From Maccoyibacter intestinihominis (GTDB taxonomy: Bacteria; Bacillota; Clostridia; Lachnospirales; Lachnospiraceae): a stretch of 64,000 bases of DNA. A model generated the notes under the pieces. It had not been told where the DNA came from. It did no database searches and saw only the letters and a list, made by a program, of their open reading frames with translations. The stretch's first letter is position 1. Every line of letters starts with the position of its first letter. This document shows, in pieces, positions 43,725 to 52,168 of this stretch. The translations under genes were made by a program, and so were the position numbers. The stretch lies in NCBI RefSeq assembly GCF_040096355.1, contig NZ_JBBMEX010000014.1:1-64000 (forward strand), given 5' to 3'.

Positions 43725-44875
43725 TCCCCAATAACTTTTCCTCCTTTTTCACCCTTTTCCTGAAACTCCCACAATGGAGATAACTCTATCCTGCCATCCG
43801 TATATGCTCCAACTTCCATAATGTTTAGGAGTTTTCTTGAACCATCCCGCATCCGCCCCACATGGACTAAAATATCCACACCGGATGCAATCTGCCCCCG
43901 GATCGCCGTTAGCGGCAATTCCATTCCCATCAATACCATAGTTTCTAAACGGTGTAGCATATCTTCACAGGAATTTGCATGTCCGGTGCTGAGGCTTCCG
44001 TCATGTCCGGTATTCATTGCCTGCAGCATATCTAAAGCTTCTGCCCCACGACATTCTCCGACGATAATACGGTCGGGGCGCATTCGCAATGCTGCCCGGA
44101 TCAGATCCCGGATCGTAATCTCTTCCATCCCTTTTACATTGGCACACCGCGTCTCTAAACGTATCAGATTCTCTATTCCATGAAGCTGCAGCTCTGCGGA
44201 ATCCTCAATCGTAATGATACGCTCCCCCGATGGGATACAGCCGGAAAGTGCATTTAAAAACGTTGTCTTTCCGGAACCTGTACCGCCGGAGATAAAAATG
44301 TTATATCCCGCTTTTACCAGCATCTCTAAGAATTGGGCTGCCTCTTTACTGAGTGTCTGCAATTCTATCAGCCGTTCCATCGTCATCGGCTCTTTCGGAA
44401 ACTTTCGGATGGTAATACAGGAGCCGTCTATTGCAGTCGGTTCTAATACGATATGGATTCTGGAACCATCTTCTAAGCGGGCATCCGCAATTGGCATTGC
44501 TTCATTTACAACCCGGTTATTCTTTGCCACCATCTTCTGTATGACATCCTCTAGTTTTTCTCTTCCTGTAAACTTTTTTTCCCAGGCATATAAACGCCCT
44601 GCTTTTTCATAAAAAATCTTCTGATACCCATTGACCATGATTTCCGTTACGGAATCATCCTGCAATAATTCCTCAAGGATATCCAGTTTTCTAAGGGAAC
44701 AGAAGATTTCCTGTACATATCTCTGTTCTTCTTCTAACGAGATCAGATGCTCTTTTCCATATTCCCAGACTTTTTCTTCTATCTTTTTCTTTAACCGGGC
44801 ATCATCATTCTCTTCACTTAAATCCATATCTTCCAGTACACGTTTTTGTATCTGTTCCATGTTATCAAGATGCAT
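43634..44875 (-). CDS. TadA/CpaF-type secretion ATPase
   Basis: The 413-residue hexameric ATPase powers Flp pilus assembly. It has the N-terminal lead, the Walker A motif (SGGTGSGKTTFLNAL, about residue 195), the Asp box, the Walker B region MRPDRIIVGECRGAEA and the His box (TGHDGSLSTGHANSC). Its length and arrangement match CpaF. It overlaps the TadZ gene upstream by 11 bases and tadB downstream by 91, so the locus is a tight operon. Confidence 0.93.
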   Translation of the reverse strand: MHLDNMEQIQKRVLEDMDLSEENDDARLKKKIEEKVWEYGKEHLISLEEEQRYVQEIFCSLRKLDILEELLQDDSVTEIMVNGYQKIFYEKAGRLYAWEKKFTGREKLEDVIQKMVAKNNRVVNEAMPIADARLEDGSRIHIVLEPTAIDGSCITIRKFPKEPMTMERLIELQTLSKEAAQFLEMLVKAGYNIFISGGTGSGKTTFLNALSGCIPSGERIITIEDSAELQLHGIENLIRLETRCANVKGMEEITIRDLIRAALRMRPDRIIVGECRGAEALDMLQAMNTGHDGSLSTGHANSCEDMLHRLETMVLMGMELPLTAIRGQIASGVDILVHVGRMRDGSRKLLNIMEVGAYTDGRIELSPLWEFQEKGEKGGKVIGEWKSREKLKNTRKLEWAGIGKSSSQPALRL

Positions 44876-45872
44876 ATTCTCCTCCTAATAAATGGCGTAC
44901 ACAGTTTCCTACTTCACCCATGTAGAATTCCTCTACCTGTATCGTTCCGTCTTCCCGCCACGCCTGTCCTCCCGGCAGGAATACTTCTTCCATTCTTCCT
45001 GTTAAACCTTCCTTAAACTTTTCCAAAAGTTCTTTTAATTCTTCTATTCCGGGATCTTTACTTGTCCGATTTTCCTTTAATATCCAGATTTTCTGACACA
45101 GATCCAGCACTTCAAAAAATCCGCTCATCACACATCCCAGATCCAAAAGTAAGACTTCAAACTCTGTCTTTTCTAAAAGAAGTTCTAAGAAATGCCTTAC
45201 CTCGCCCTTTTTCCACTCCATGTAATGCTCCGGATTTGCCGGCGGTGGAATGACCTGATAGCTTCCCAGTGGATAAATACTACTCTTTAATTTTGCCAAG
45301 AGTTCTTCCTCGCCTTCCCTTAACAGATAAAATAAATCTCCCATATCCATATCCGGCTCTAAGCCCATGCTTTTGCAAAACCCACTGCACACGCTAAAAT
45401 TCAAATACAATAATTTTTTTCCTGCCGACAACTGTTCTGCCGCTGTCAGTGCAAATGGTGTCCGAAGCCGATGATTCCAGGGAGAATACACGGCAAATAT
45501 CTGCTTCTCACCTCTCCAGATACTCTTTGTATCCATGCTCCCTGCCACTTTTCCAATCCCGGCATGTATTTCCCGCAGTATCCGGTCTGCCGGCTGGTAC
45601 TTAAAGAGCACCCGCATATTTTCCTGTTCCGTGGAAATTTCTCCATTGCTTAAGCAGATGGCTTTTTTGGCCCTGCCTGCTTCTTCTTTGTTTTGAAAAA
45701 AGGTCTCCTCATACAGCAACAGATCAAAGTTTTCGTCATTTTTCCGGTAAAGACTTTCATCAGAAAATCCAGTCACCTCAAAGCTGTCTTTTTCTTTCGC
45801 TGCAATATAATTTACAAGCTGTCTTGTGTATTCTACATCCTGATCACAGATTGCGATCTTTTGTTTTTTCAT
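44865..45872 (-). CDS. TadZ/CpaE-like protein with a degenerate P-loop
   Basis: A 335-residue protein with a receiver-like N-terminal domain (about 1-110, ICDQDVEYTRQLVNYI) and a ParA/MinD-like C-terminal domain that localises the pilus machine. The P-loop position reads YSPWNHRLRTPFAL, whereas family members have SPxGRxGKTxFA; the key Gly-Lys-Thr is lost, so ATP binding is doubtful. VLLLDLGCVMSGFFEVLDL corresponds to the Walker B region. ATG 45872 is preferred to a 90-codon upstream extension that only shadows the TadV gene. Confidence 0.75.
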   Translation of the reverse strand: MKKQKIAICDQDVEYTRQLVNYIAAKEKDSFEVTGFSDESLYRKNDENFDLLLYEETFFQNKEEAGRAKKAICLSNGEISTEQENMRVLFKYQPADRILREIHAGIGKVAGSMDTKSIWRGEKQIFAVYSPWNHRLRTPFALTAAEQLSAGKKLLYLNFSVCSGFCKSMGLEPDMDMGDLFYLLREGEEELLAKLKSSIYPLGSYQVIPPPANPEHYMEWKKGEVRHFLELLLEKTEFEVLLLDLGCVMSGFFEVLDLCQKIWILKENRTSKDPGIEELKELLEKFKEGLTGRMEEVFLPGGQAWREDGTIQVEEFYMGEVGNCVRHLLGGEYAS

Positions 45873-46276
45873 CTCACCACCCCCAGATAATAGAGATATC
45901 CTGCCAGAATCGGCACAGAAAAATGAATCGTATGTGCATCCTTCACATAGTTTTTGAATAGTAATTTGAACAGTCCCATTGCTGCTCCTACAAGAAAGGC
46001 AGCTTCCACGCAGACCCACCACGTTTTTAATGTCAAAAATCCTGCTATTACGGAAAAAAGTTTGATATCGCCGGCACCTAAAGCGCCTATGCGAAATATC
46101 GGATAAAATAAGAATATCGGTATTGATATTTGAATGAACCATAAGGGAATGAACGAAATTCCCTTTTCATAGATTTGAATCAGAAATCCTGTCGCCAGTC
46201 CTGCTAAAATCAGCTTATTTCTGATCTTTTCAGTACGGACATCGGAGCATACTGCCAGAATTAAAATCCCCAGCAA
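45869..46276 (-). CDS. prepilin peptidase (TadV/CpaA type)
   Basis: A 135-residue polytopic protein with the two catalytic aspartates in CSDVRTEKIRN (about residue 11) and GALGAGDIKLF (about 69). It should process the Flp pilin. No ATG is available: the frame starts at TTG 46276 and is open upstream through WLRKVKYII to near 46310, with a GGAGGG site about 25 bases away, so the true start is a non-ATG codon. It is the first gene of the Tad operon. Confidence 0.85.
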   Translation of the reverse strand: MLGILILAVCSDVRTEKIRNKLILAGLATGFLIQIYEKGISFIPLWFIQISIPIFLFYPIFRIGALGAGDIKLFSVIAGFLTLKTWWVCVEAAFLVGAAMGLFKLLFKNYVKDAHTIHFSVPILAGYLYYLGVVR

Positions 46277-46323
46277 TATAATATATTTTACTTTCCTAAG
46301 CCATCCCTCCTTTGTGTAGTTGC

Positions 46324-46352
46324 ATTTTAGCCTATTCCATACAGACTGTCCA
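46324..46352 (-). promoter_or_regulatory. Tad operon promoter
   Basis: TGGACA (46347-46352) and TAAAAT (46324-46329) with a 17-base spacer on the minus strand, about 40-50 bases before the TadV gene. Confidence 0.65.
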
Positions 46353-46461
46353 TTGTATAGTTTTTACAAATATTTTTTGCCATTTTCCACAAAAATTCTG
46401 TGAACCCTTTGTTTTTCAACATTTTTGATGTCAAAAAAAGAATTTCTAAATATTGTATATT

Positions 46462-46490
46462 TTGGATTTTTCTTGATTATACTTTATAAA
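46462..46490 (+). promoter_or_regulatory. promoter before the 312-bp element and DUF2508 gene
   Basis: TTGGAT (46462-46467), 17 bases, TATAAA (46485-46490) on the plus strand. Transcription would begin at about the left end of the 312-bp element and run through it into the DUF2508 gene. Confidence 0.5.
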
Positions 46491-46493
46491 AAG

Positions 46494-46805
46494 GATTAGG
46501 GTGTCAAAGGGCGGCTCACAACTTAGTGGCTGGCAACTTGCACAAAACTGAGACTGCTTTTGTGACTTTGGGAGAAAATTAGTAAATCTTAGTCTGGCTG
46601 TTCATGTATAGTGTTTTGCTGCCATGGACGGCAGCAAAAGTCTTAAGCCCCATGGATGGGGTATTTAAGACGTACACGTCACTCCATCGTAACCGAACTC
46701 AGGCAGACTTAGATTTTCTTATTTTCGTACAACGGAACAAAACAGACTCGGCTTTGTGCAAGTTGCCAATCAAAAAACTGGAAACCGCCTTTTGACACCC
46801 TAATC
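46494..46805. mobile_element. 312-bp palindromic element (MITE-like or structured RNA)
   Basis: The ends GATTAGGGTGTCAAAGGGCGG (46494-46514) and its inverted copy (46785-46805) match at 20 of 21 positions. Nested inside are a 15-bp perfect pair (46532-46546 with 46753-46767), an 11/12 pair (46585-46596 with 46704-46715), a 10-bp hairpin (46614-46639) and a further hairpin (46640-46669). TAAAAAG(G) flanks both ends directly (46487-46494 and 46806-46813), as after transposition. No gene is encoded. It may be a MITE, a structured non-coding RNA, or a mobile structured RNA; it lies in the 5' leader of the next gene. Confidence 0.8.
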
Positions 46806-46841
46806 TAAAAAGGAATGTATATTCCAGAAGGATGTGATAGA

Positions 46842-47060
46842 ATGTTCCTACTGACGAAGGATGCGGGCAACAAAGACCCACATTATATGTTACTTTTAGA
46901 TGATCTGCGAAAGACAAAAAAGGAACTCGATATTGCTTACGCAAATTTTGAACATGCTGTGGACCCGGATTTGATCGACAGTTCTATCTATGAGTTGAAC
47001 GCTGTCCAGCTTCGTTACAAATTCCTTTTAGGCTGTGTAAAACAATTTGAAAATGCATAA
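46842..47060 (+). CDS. DUF2508 (YaaL-like) protein
   Basis: The 72-residue protein (MFLLTKDAGNKDPHYMLLLD, then DLRKTKKELDIAYANFEHAVDPDLIDSS shortened by family norms, and ending KQFENA) matches the small DUF2508/YaaL family of two predicted helices, of unknown function. ATG 46842 with AGAAGG ten bases upstream is chosen; ATG 46815 has its SD too close. The 312-bp element separates the gene from its probable promoter. Confidence 0.8.
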   Translation: MFLLTKDAGNKDPHYMLLLDDLRKTKKELDIAYANFEHAVDPDLIDSSIYELNAVQLRYKFLLGCVKQFENA

Positions 47061-47061
47061 A

Positions 47062-47089
47062 CAGAGGATTCTATGCCAAGAATCCTCTG
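47062..47089. terminator. convergent terminator between DUF2508 gene and fliS
   Basis: A perfect 11-bp stem CAGAGGATTCT (47062-47072) with 47079-47089; the fliS stop codon (47071-47073) lies at the stem-loop junction. Both tails are moderately U-rich, so it probably serves both strands. Confidence 0.65.
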
Positions 47090-47547
47090 CTCTCATTTCC
47101 AATTTCATAGTTTTCCGTTAAATTATTCTTCTGATAGGTCATTCCTGCTATGACTTTCTCACTGTTTTCCATCAACGGACGGGAATAATCCTCTTTTGAG
47201 ACTTCTTCAAATGCTCCGTAGAGATTTTTTAAGATCTTCTCTGCATTCTCTACCCTGCTGATATCGTTTTTCACCAGTGCCATTGCCAGTTCATCACGGC
47301 AAAAACGGTAAACCGGGTATAATTCTTTTGCGATCTCATATTCAAAATTCAAAGTTTCCATCAACCGGTTTACACACTCGGAGGCTTTCTGTACCTCTTT
47401 TTTGAAAACCTCATGCTCTTTCTGTGCATATGCCTTTTTCGCATCTACACAGTGAACAAAACATATTTCATATGTGATCAGTGTCAGCCCGCTTCGGTTG
47501 CACTGACTGATCCTTCTGGTAAACTCTGTGATCTTTTCTTTTTCCAT
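47071..47547 (-). CDS. fliS: flagellin export chaperone FliS-like
   Basis: The 158-residue helical protein resembles the FliS variant found in Lachnospiraceae (KITEFTRRISQCNRSGL, then FEYEIAKELYPVYRFCRDEL and the end ESRGFLA). FliS binds the C-terminus of unpolymerised flagellin and delivers it for export. It directly follows the flagellin gene by 14 bases on the same strand, the expected partner position, and has a short N-terminal extension typical for this clade. Confidence 0.78.
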   Translation of the reverse strand: MEKEKITEFTRRISQCNRSGLTLITYEICFVHCVDAKKAYAQKEHEVFKKEVQKASECVNRLMETLNFEYEIAKELYPVYRFCRDELAMALVKNDISRVENAEKILKNLYGAFEEVSKEDYSRPLMENSEKVIAGMTYQKNNLTENYEIGNESRGFLA

Positions 47548-47561
47548 ACTTTCTCACCTGC

Positions 47562-49043
47562 TTACTGTAAGAGCTGAAGTACCTGCTGCGGGATATCATT
47601 TGCCTGTGCAAGTACACTGGTTGCTGCCTGTGTAAGCACGTTATCCTTTGTATATTCCGTCATCTCGCCCGCCATATCTACGTCTTCGATTCGGGAAAGT
47701 GCAGCTGTCATATCCTGACCTTCCTGCTCTAAGCTGTTGATCGCATGGTCTAAACGGTTCTGATATGCACCGATCTTAGAACGTGCGGAACTTACTTTTT
47801 CTAATGCATCATCTAACTGCATGATCGCACGGTCTGCACCATTAACGGTTGTAACATCCAGATTGTCAATATACAGGCTGTCTGTAGAAATCTCCGGAAT
47901 CCGTACATCCATGGTCTGATGCTCGTTTGCTCCGATCTGCAGTGTCAGTGTTCCGATGTTTGTTACATCTAACTGGATCGGTGTTGTATCTGAATAACCT
48001 TCTTCTGCTAAAAAGCTGATCTCAAAGCCGGATCTGTTTGTGATCGTGATCTTATTTCCATCGGTTGTATAAGTACAGTGATTTCCAAATGCAGAGGTTG
48101 CATCGATCGTAAGTTTTGCATCCTTTCCGGTTGGGATATTATCTGCATTGCTCATCGGTAAGCCTAAGAACTGCGCCAGTTTCTCATTATCACAGGAGAT
48201 TTTTACCTGTGAACCGCTTCCATAAAAATCAGAAGTAAGCTGTAACGGGTCGCCAAATGTGTAATCGGCATCCTTCTTCACATAAATACCGCCTGCCTGG
48301 ATCAATGGATTGATACTGCACTCTCCAAGCTCTGCTCCTTCACGCAGTTTTCCATATACTTCGGTTGCCGTATCTCCTGCTTCAATCTTAATCTCACGGC
48401 CATTGATCACGACAACACCTGCCGCATCGTCCGGAATTGCATCCAGATCTGCTGCCGTATCTCCATTATCATCGACATAGCTTGGTGTTGTTACTGCTGC
48501 ACCCAGCGGATCATTGTAAACTGCCTGTGTTGCAGCCTCATCGATCGTAAAATTGTATTTTCCTGCTGCTACGGCATCTGATACGGAAATTCTTGAAACA
48601 TGATCCCCATACACTCTGGTATCGAGACTTCCGTTAAATAATGTCTTTGTATTAAACTCTGTATCGGTGGATACACGGTCAATTTCTTTTTTTAAGGATT
48701 CGATCTCATCCTGAATGGAGTCTTTGTCATCGTCTGTATTGGTTTCATTTGCCGCCTGAACAGCTAACTCACGCATACGCTGGATCATGCTCGTTACTTC
48801 ATTTAAAGCTCCGTCTGCGGTCTGTAAAATACTGTTTCCATCGGATGCATTCCGGGATGCCTGATTCAGACCCTGGATCTGTGCGCGCATCTTTGTAGAA
48901 ATCGCCATTCCTGCCGCATCGTCCTTTGCATGATTAATTCTAAGTCCTGAAGAGAGTTTCTCCATAGAAACGGACAGTGAATTTTCATTATTCAACAGCT
49001 GATGATTTGTGATAACTGCTGACATATTGTGATTGATCTTCAT
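47562..49043 (-). CDS. flagellin
   Basis: The 493-residue filament protein has conserved N-terminal D0/D1 (1-140; SSGLRINHAKDDAAGMAIS) and C-terminal D1/D0 (about 400-493; ending DIPQQVLQLLQ) and a variable centre (about 145-395) with beta-rich segments. The segment IQRMRELAVQAANET carries the Arg/Leu positions recognised by host TLR5 in other flagellins. It is translated behind GAGAGGAAA and preceded by a sigma-28-like promoter. fliS follows at once. The last residues should bind FliS. Confidence 0.95.
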   Translation of the reverse strand: MKINHNMSAVITNHQLLNNENSLSVSMEKLSSGLRINHAKDDAAGMAISTKMRAQIQGLNQASRNASDGNSILQTADGALNEVTSMIQRMRELAVQAANETNTDDDKDSIQDEIESLKKEIDRVSTDTEFNTKTLFNGSLDTRVYGDHVSRISVSDAVAAGKYNFTIDEAATQAVYNDPLGAAVTTPSYVDDNGDTAADLDAIPDDAAGVVVINGREIKIEAGDTATEVYGKLREGAELGECSINPLIQAGGIYVKKDADYTFGDPLQLTSDFYGSGSQVKISCDNEKLAQFLGLPMSNADNIPTGKDAKLTIDATSAFGNHCTYTTDGNKITITNRSGFEISFLAEEGYSDTTPIQLDVTNIGTLTLQIGANEHQTMDVRIPEISTDSLYIDNLDVTTVNGADRAIMQLDDALEKVSSARSKIGAYQNRLDHAINSLEQEGQDMTAALSRIEDVDMAGEMTEYTKDNVLTQAATSVLAQANDIPQQVLQLLQ

Positions 49044-49143
49044 ACTTGTTTCCTCTCTTTTCTTCTTCTTTCTCGTTGTCTTTTCCGCTTCCGTGCGCTG
49101 CTCTCCATCCTGTCATCTGTGGGATTTCCTCCCGTTACTTTAT

Positions 49144-49170
49144 ATATCGGTAAAACCTTTATTTTCTGTA
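49144..49170 (-). promoter_or_regulatory. sigma-28-like promoter of the flagellin gene
   Basis: TACA (49167-49170), 15 bases, ACCGATAT (49144-49151) on the minus strand, close to the TAAA-N15-GCCGATAA pattern of flagellar sigma-28 promoters, about 100 bases before the flagellin start. Confidence 0.65.
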
Positions 49171-49186
49171 TGCCTTTTTTGTAAAA

Positions 49187-52057
49187 TTACTGTGAAATCT
49201 CAAGACTCCGTAATGTCTTAAGAAAACTCTCCGCCATATGATACAGTGTCTTTGTCTGGGTCTGACTTTGTTCCTCATCGAAAGTCTCTGTGGTTTTTGC
49301 GGAAAATTTTTCTAAATCCACATCTTTTGCATGAACATAACGGATCTCTACTTCCTGCTCTTCTTCGGTCTTTAACATACCGCTTAAGGCTTCCTCCTGT
49401 TCACGCATGGCACTTAACGTTGCCTGACTGTCCGATACAATATAGCCTTCGATCTTATCGTCTTTGACAGAAATCTGGGCTGCGGTCTTTCCAAGAGCGT
49501 CTCCCTCAAATAAAATGTCCACTCTTCCTTTTTCTTCCTTGCCACGGACAATCTTCAATGACACGCCTGTAACGGAATCACCGACTAATACCGGGATCTG
49601 GTAAGTCTCCTCTTTGGACATTTTGGTACCTAACTCGATCTGCGTCTGCACCATACGCATCTCTTTTAAATCCAGACTGGTAACGTTGGATTCATTTTTC
49701 ATGGACTTCATTACATTTTCTGCTGTCTCAGCAAGTACCTTCTGTGCCTTTGCCATATCCTTTGGAGATTTCACGGCTTCCGCAAATTCCTCTAAGACCT
49801 GCTGCTCAATATCTGCAAGCGTCACATCTTCGGTGTCTGCCGCTTTTGCAAACAGCTTTCTGAACATTCCGTTCCGGTTTCCGATCATTTCCTGTGCCGC
49901 TAAGATCGTACTGACCGTCTTTGGCAGATCATACTGCTCTAACATCTTATAGACTTCTTCCGATGCCACGGCACTGTTCCGGTACTCTGCCATTTCCTGC
50001 TCTGTATAGGATTTTTGCAGATTTACATCCTCCGGAAGCTGCTCTAATTCCTGTTTGAACTGCTCCGGTGTCATGTTCTCCCAATCCGGGATCTTTGCTA
50101 ATTTCTCAGGACTTAACTCCCGCATGATATCTTTGATACAATCATTCTGATATCCGGCTTCGATCTGTTCTGTTACGGAGATTCCGCTTGTCTCAAGCTC
50201 CTCAAGTCCTCCGAAAGAATCATCTACCGCATATTCCCTGCCTTCTTTTTTACTGCTGCGGACAGCCGTTAACAGATTTCTCATCGTAAATTCCGCTCCC
50301 TGTTGTGCCAGCATGCCGATCGCCGCTCCGTCTGTCTGTTCCACACGGGCGATCAGACGGTAGATTCCGATATAGGCACTCCGCTCTTCTTCGGCAATTT
50401 CGCTGTTCTGCTCTAATTTATATAAATATTTGCTAAAACGCACATCTTCATTGTCGATGCCAAGCTGTTCCTTAATTTCTACCGCTGTACGGTTCAACTC
50501 TTCCAGATTCATGTCCAGTGGATTAATGCCGCTCTTTATCATTTCACGGACCACCTGCGGCTTCATGTTTTCAAATGTCTGCTGTACCTTTTCATCCACA
50601 GCCTTCATCTGTAATACCGCTTCTTTTGTAATCTCCATCTGATTATATGCAAGGATACGGACTGCTCTCTGGTTTGCAGGATTTGTTTCCATACCAAGGT
50701 CTGTTAAAATATCATCGACATTGCGGAACGCTTTCTGTATCGAATCTCCCATGTCCTTCCTTGGGGCTGTCATCAGTGTTTCATAGGATTCATTCGCCTT
50801 TTCAAAGGTATCCTGCAATACTTTTCCTGCTTTATGCAGCTCCTGCGGTGTCTCAATGCTTCCTTCCTCTACACCGAGTGTATATGCCGGAACGCCTTTT
50901 AACTCTTCAAATACCTGCTCAATATCCCGGTAAATTTTGATATTTTCTTCTGTCGGTTCAACGCCTCCCTGTGATAAAAATTTCTCGTAATATGCTTCTT
51001 CCGCTTTTTTTAAAGCCTCGATCGTCTCTGCGATCGCATCCGTATCAATCGAAAAATCTTTTCCGGCAAGTGCATAATTTGCTTTTGCACTCATTTCTAA
51101 ACGCACTTCTTCTAACTGACGCTGTCTGGTGATCGCAAGAACGGCATCCTTCGGACGTTTTCCCTGTGCGATCGCATCCGTAATCGCCTTTAAGACCACC
51201 TCGTTATCCTGTGGAAGCCGTAAATCTTTTAAGCTCTGATAACTTTCTAAATTCTCGGCTGTTAAAGGGATCTCATTTTCTAAAAGCCACCGGCTGTCCT
51301 CGATATTTTCATCCGTAATCTCAAATCCGGTGTCTTGAAGCATTTTTTGAATTTGTTTATCCAATTGTGAAAAATCTGTATTTTCTTCGGTGGACGGCAC
51401 GGAATAGGACTCTCCTGTTCCACCGGCACTGTATTCTGCCTTATAGAGATTGTCGATCGTAGCATCCAGTCCGTTGTCTAATATGTATTTTTTTGCACCA
51501 TCCGAAAGCGGCTCTAGATTCTCTGCCATTTCCAGTGCTTCTTCCGTCTCACTGACGTTCTGCTCCGTTGCCGGAAGATCTGCAATACGCAATGCTGCCT
51601 CAATCTGTCCGACTCCGGCTCTTCCTAAGACTTCCGCAATTTTCTCGACGCTCACATCGTCTCCGAAAATACGGATGTCCACGCCCGCTTTTGCAAGCTG
51701 GATCTTGATCTTGTCCATTTCGGTGACAATTTCCGGTATCTCTGTATCATTTACGGAATATCCGTCTTCTTCCATTTTTTCATAGTCTTCTTCTGTAGTC
51801 GTATTCGCAAGCACTGCCATCTCATCATGCATTGCCTGTGGGTCAACCGCGTCCGCCTGCATTGCGATATCCTCTGCACTCTTTTTATCTTCTGCAAGCA
51901 GAGTCTCATATGTTACACTCTTAACGGTATAGGAATGTCCTGTCTTATCCGTCTCTTTTGTTGTGATATTTTCATTTAAAACAGCCTGCGTCCCTTTATT
52001 CTGGACTGCTGCACTTTTTTTCGTAATCTCTGTCAGATTGCCTAAGTCGACTCTCAT
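49187..52057 (-). CDS. large DUF6240-like flagellar-locus protein
   Basis: A 956-residue acidic, largely helical cytosolic protein without signal or membrane helices. It is rich in repeated short helical units containing phrases such as TEENIKIYRDIE, TAENLESYQSL and TDENIEDSRWLLE, which recur with a similar register. The last ~140 residues (IPVLVGDSVTGVSLKIVRGK, then GRVDILFEGDALGKTAAQIS) resemble the C-terminal hook-length-control domain of FliK. I associate the family with DUF6240, found beside flagellin genes in Lachnospiraceae. A sigma-28-like promoter precedes it. A secreted ruler-like function is inference. Confidence 0.65.
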   Translation of the reverse strand: MRVDLGNLTEITKKSAAVQNKGTQAVLNENITTKETDKTGHSYTVKSVTYETLLAEDKKSAEDIAMQADAVDPQAMHDEMAVLANTTTEEDYEKMEEDGYSVNDTEIPEIVTEMDKIKIQLAKAGVDIRIFGDDVSVEKIAEVLGRAGVGQIEAALRIADLPATEQNVSETEEALEMAENLEPLSDGAKKYILDNGLDATIDNLYKAEYSAGGTGESYSVPSTEENTDFSQLDKQIQKMLQDTGFEITDENIEDSRWLLENEIPLTAENLESYQSLKDLRLPQDNEVVLKAITDAIAQGKRPKDAVLAITRQRQLEEVRLEMSAKANYALAGKDFSIDTDAIAETIEALKKAEEAYYEKFLSQGGVEPTEENIKIYRDIEQVFEELKGVPAYTLGVEEGSIETPQELHKAGKVLQDTFEKANESYETLMTAPRKDMGDSIQKAFRNVDDILTDLGMETNPANQRAVRILAYNQMEITKEAVLQMKAVDEKVQQTFENMKPQVVREMIKSGINPLDMNLEELNRTAVEIKEQLGIDNEDVRFSKYLYKLEQNSEIAEEERSAYIGIYRLIARVEQTDGAAIGMLAQQGAEFTMRNLLTAVRSSKKEGREYAVDDSFGGLEELETSGISVTEQIEAGYQNDCIKDIMRELSPEKLAKIPDWENMTPEQFKQELEQLPEDVNLQKSYTEQEMAEYRNSAVASEEVYKMLEQYDLPKTVSTILAAQEMIGNRNGMFRKLFAKAADTEDVTLADIEQQVLEEFAEAVKSPKDMAKAQKVLAETAENVMKSMKNESNVTSLDLKEMRMVQTQIELGTKMSKEETYQIPVLVGDSVTGVSLKIVRGKEEKGRVDILFEGDALGKTAAQISVKDDKIEGYIVSDSQATLSAMREQEEALSGMLKTEEEQEVEIRYVHAKDVDLEKFSAKTTETFDEEQSQTQTKTLYHMAESFLKTLRSLEISQ

Positions 52058-52097
52058 AGATGCCTCCGGTTTCTTCTGTTTGTATTCTCTGCTATAT

Positions 52098-52124
52098 ATT
52101 TCGGATATTTGACCAAAAACTTAA
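52098..52124 (-). promoter_or_regulatory. sigma-28-like promoter of the DUF6240-like gene
   Basis: TTAA (52121-52124), 15 bases, TCCGAAAT (52098-52105) on the minus strand, 41 bases before the gene start, matching the flagellin promoter in layout. Confidence 0.5.
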
Positions 52125-52127
52125 TGC

Positions 52128-52159
52128 AAAAAAGAGACATTCTCACAAATGCCTCTTTT
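52128..52159 (-). terminator. terminator of the glgB operon
   Basis: AAAAGAG.CATT (52130-52141) pairs with AATG.CTCTTTT (52148-52159), followed on the minus strand by TTTTTTGC. Confidence 0.85.
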
Positions 52160-52168
52160 CTGAATCCT

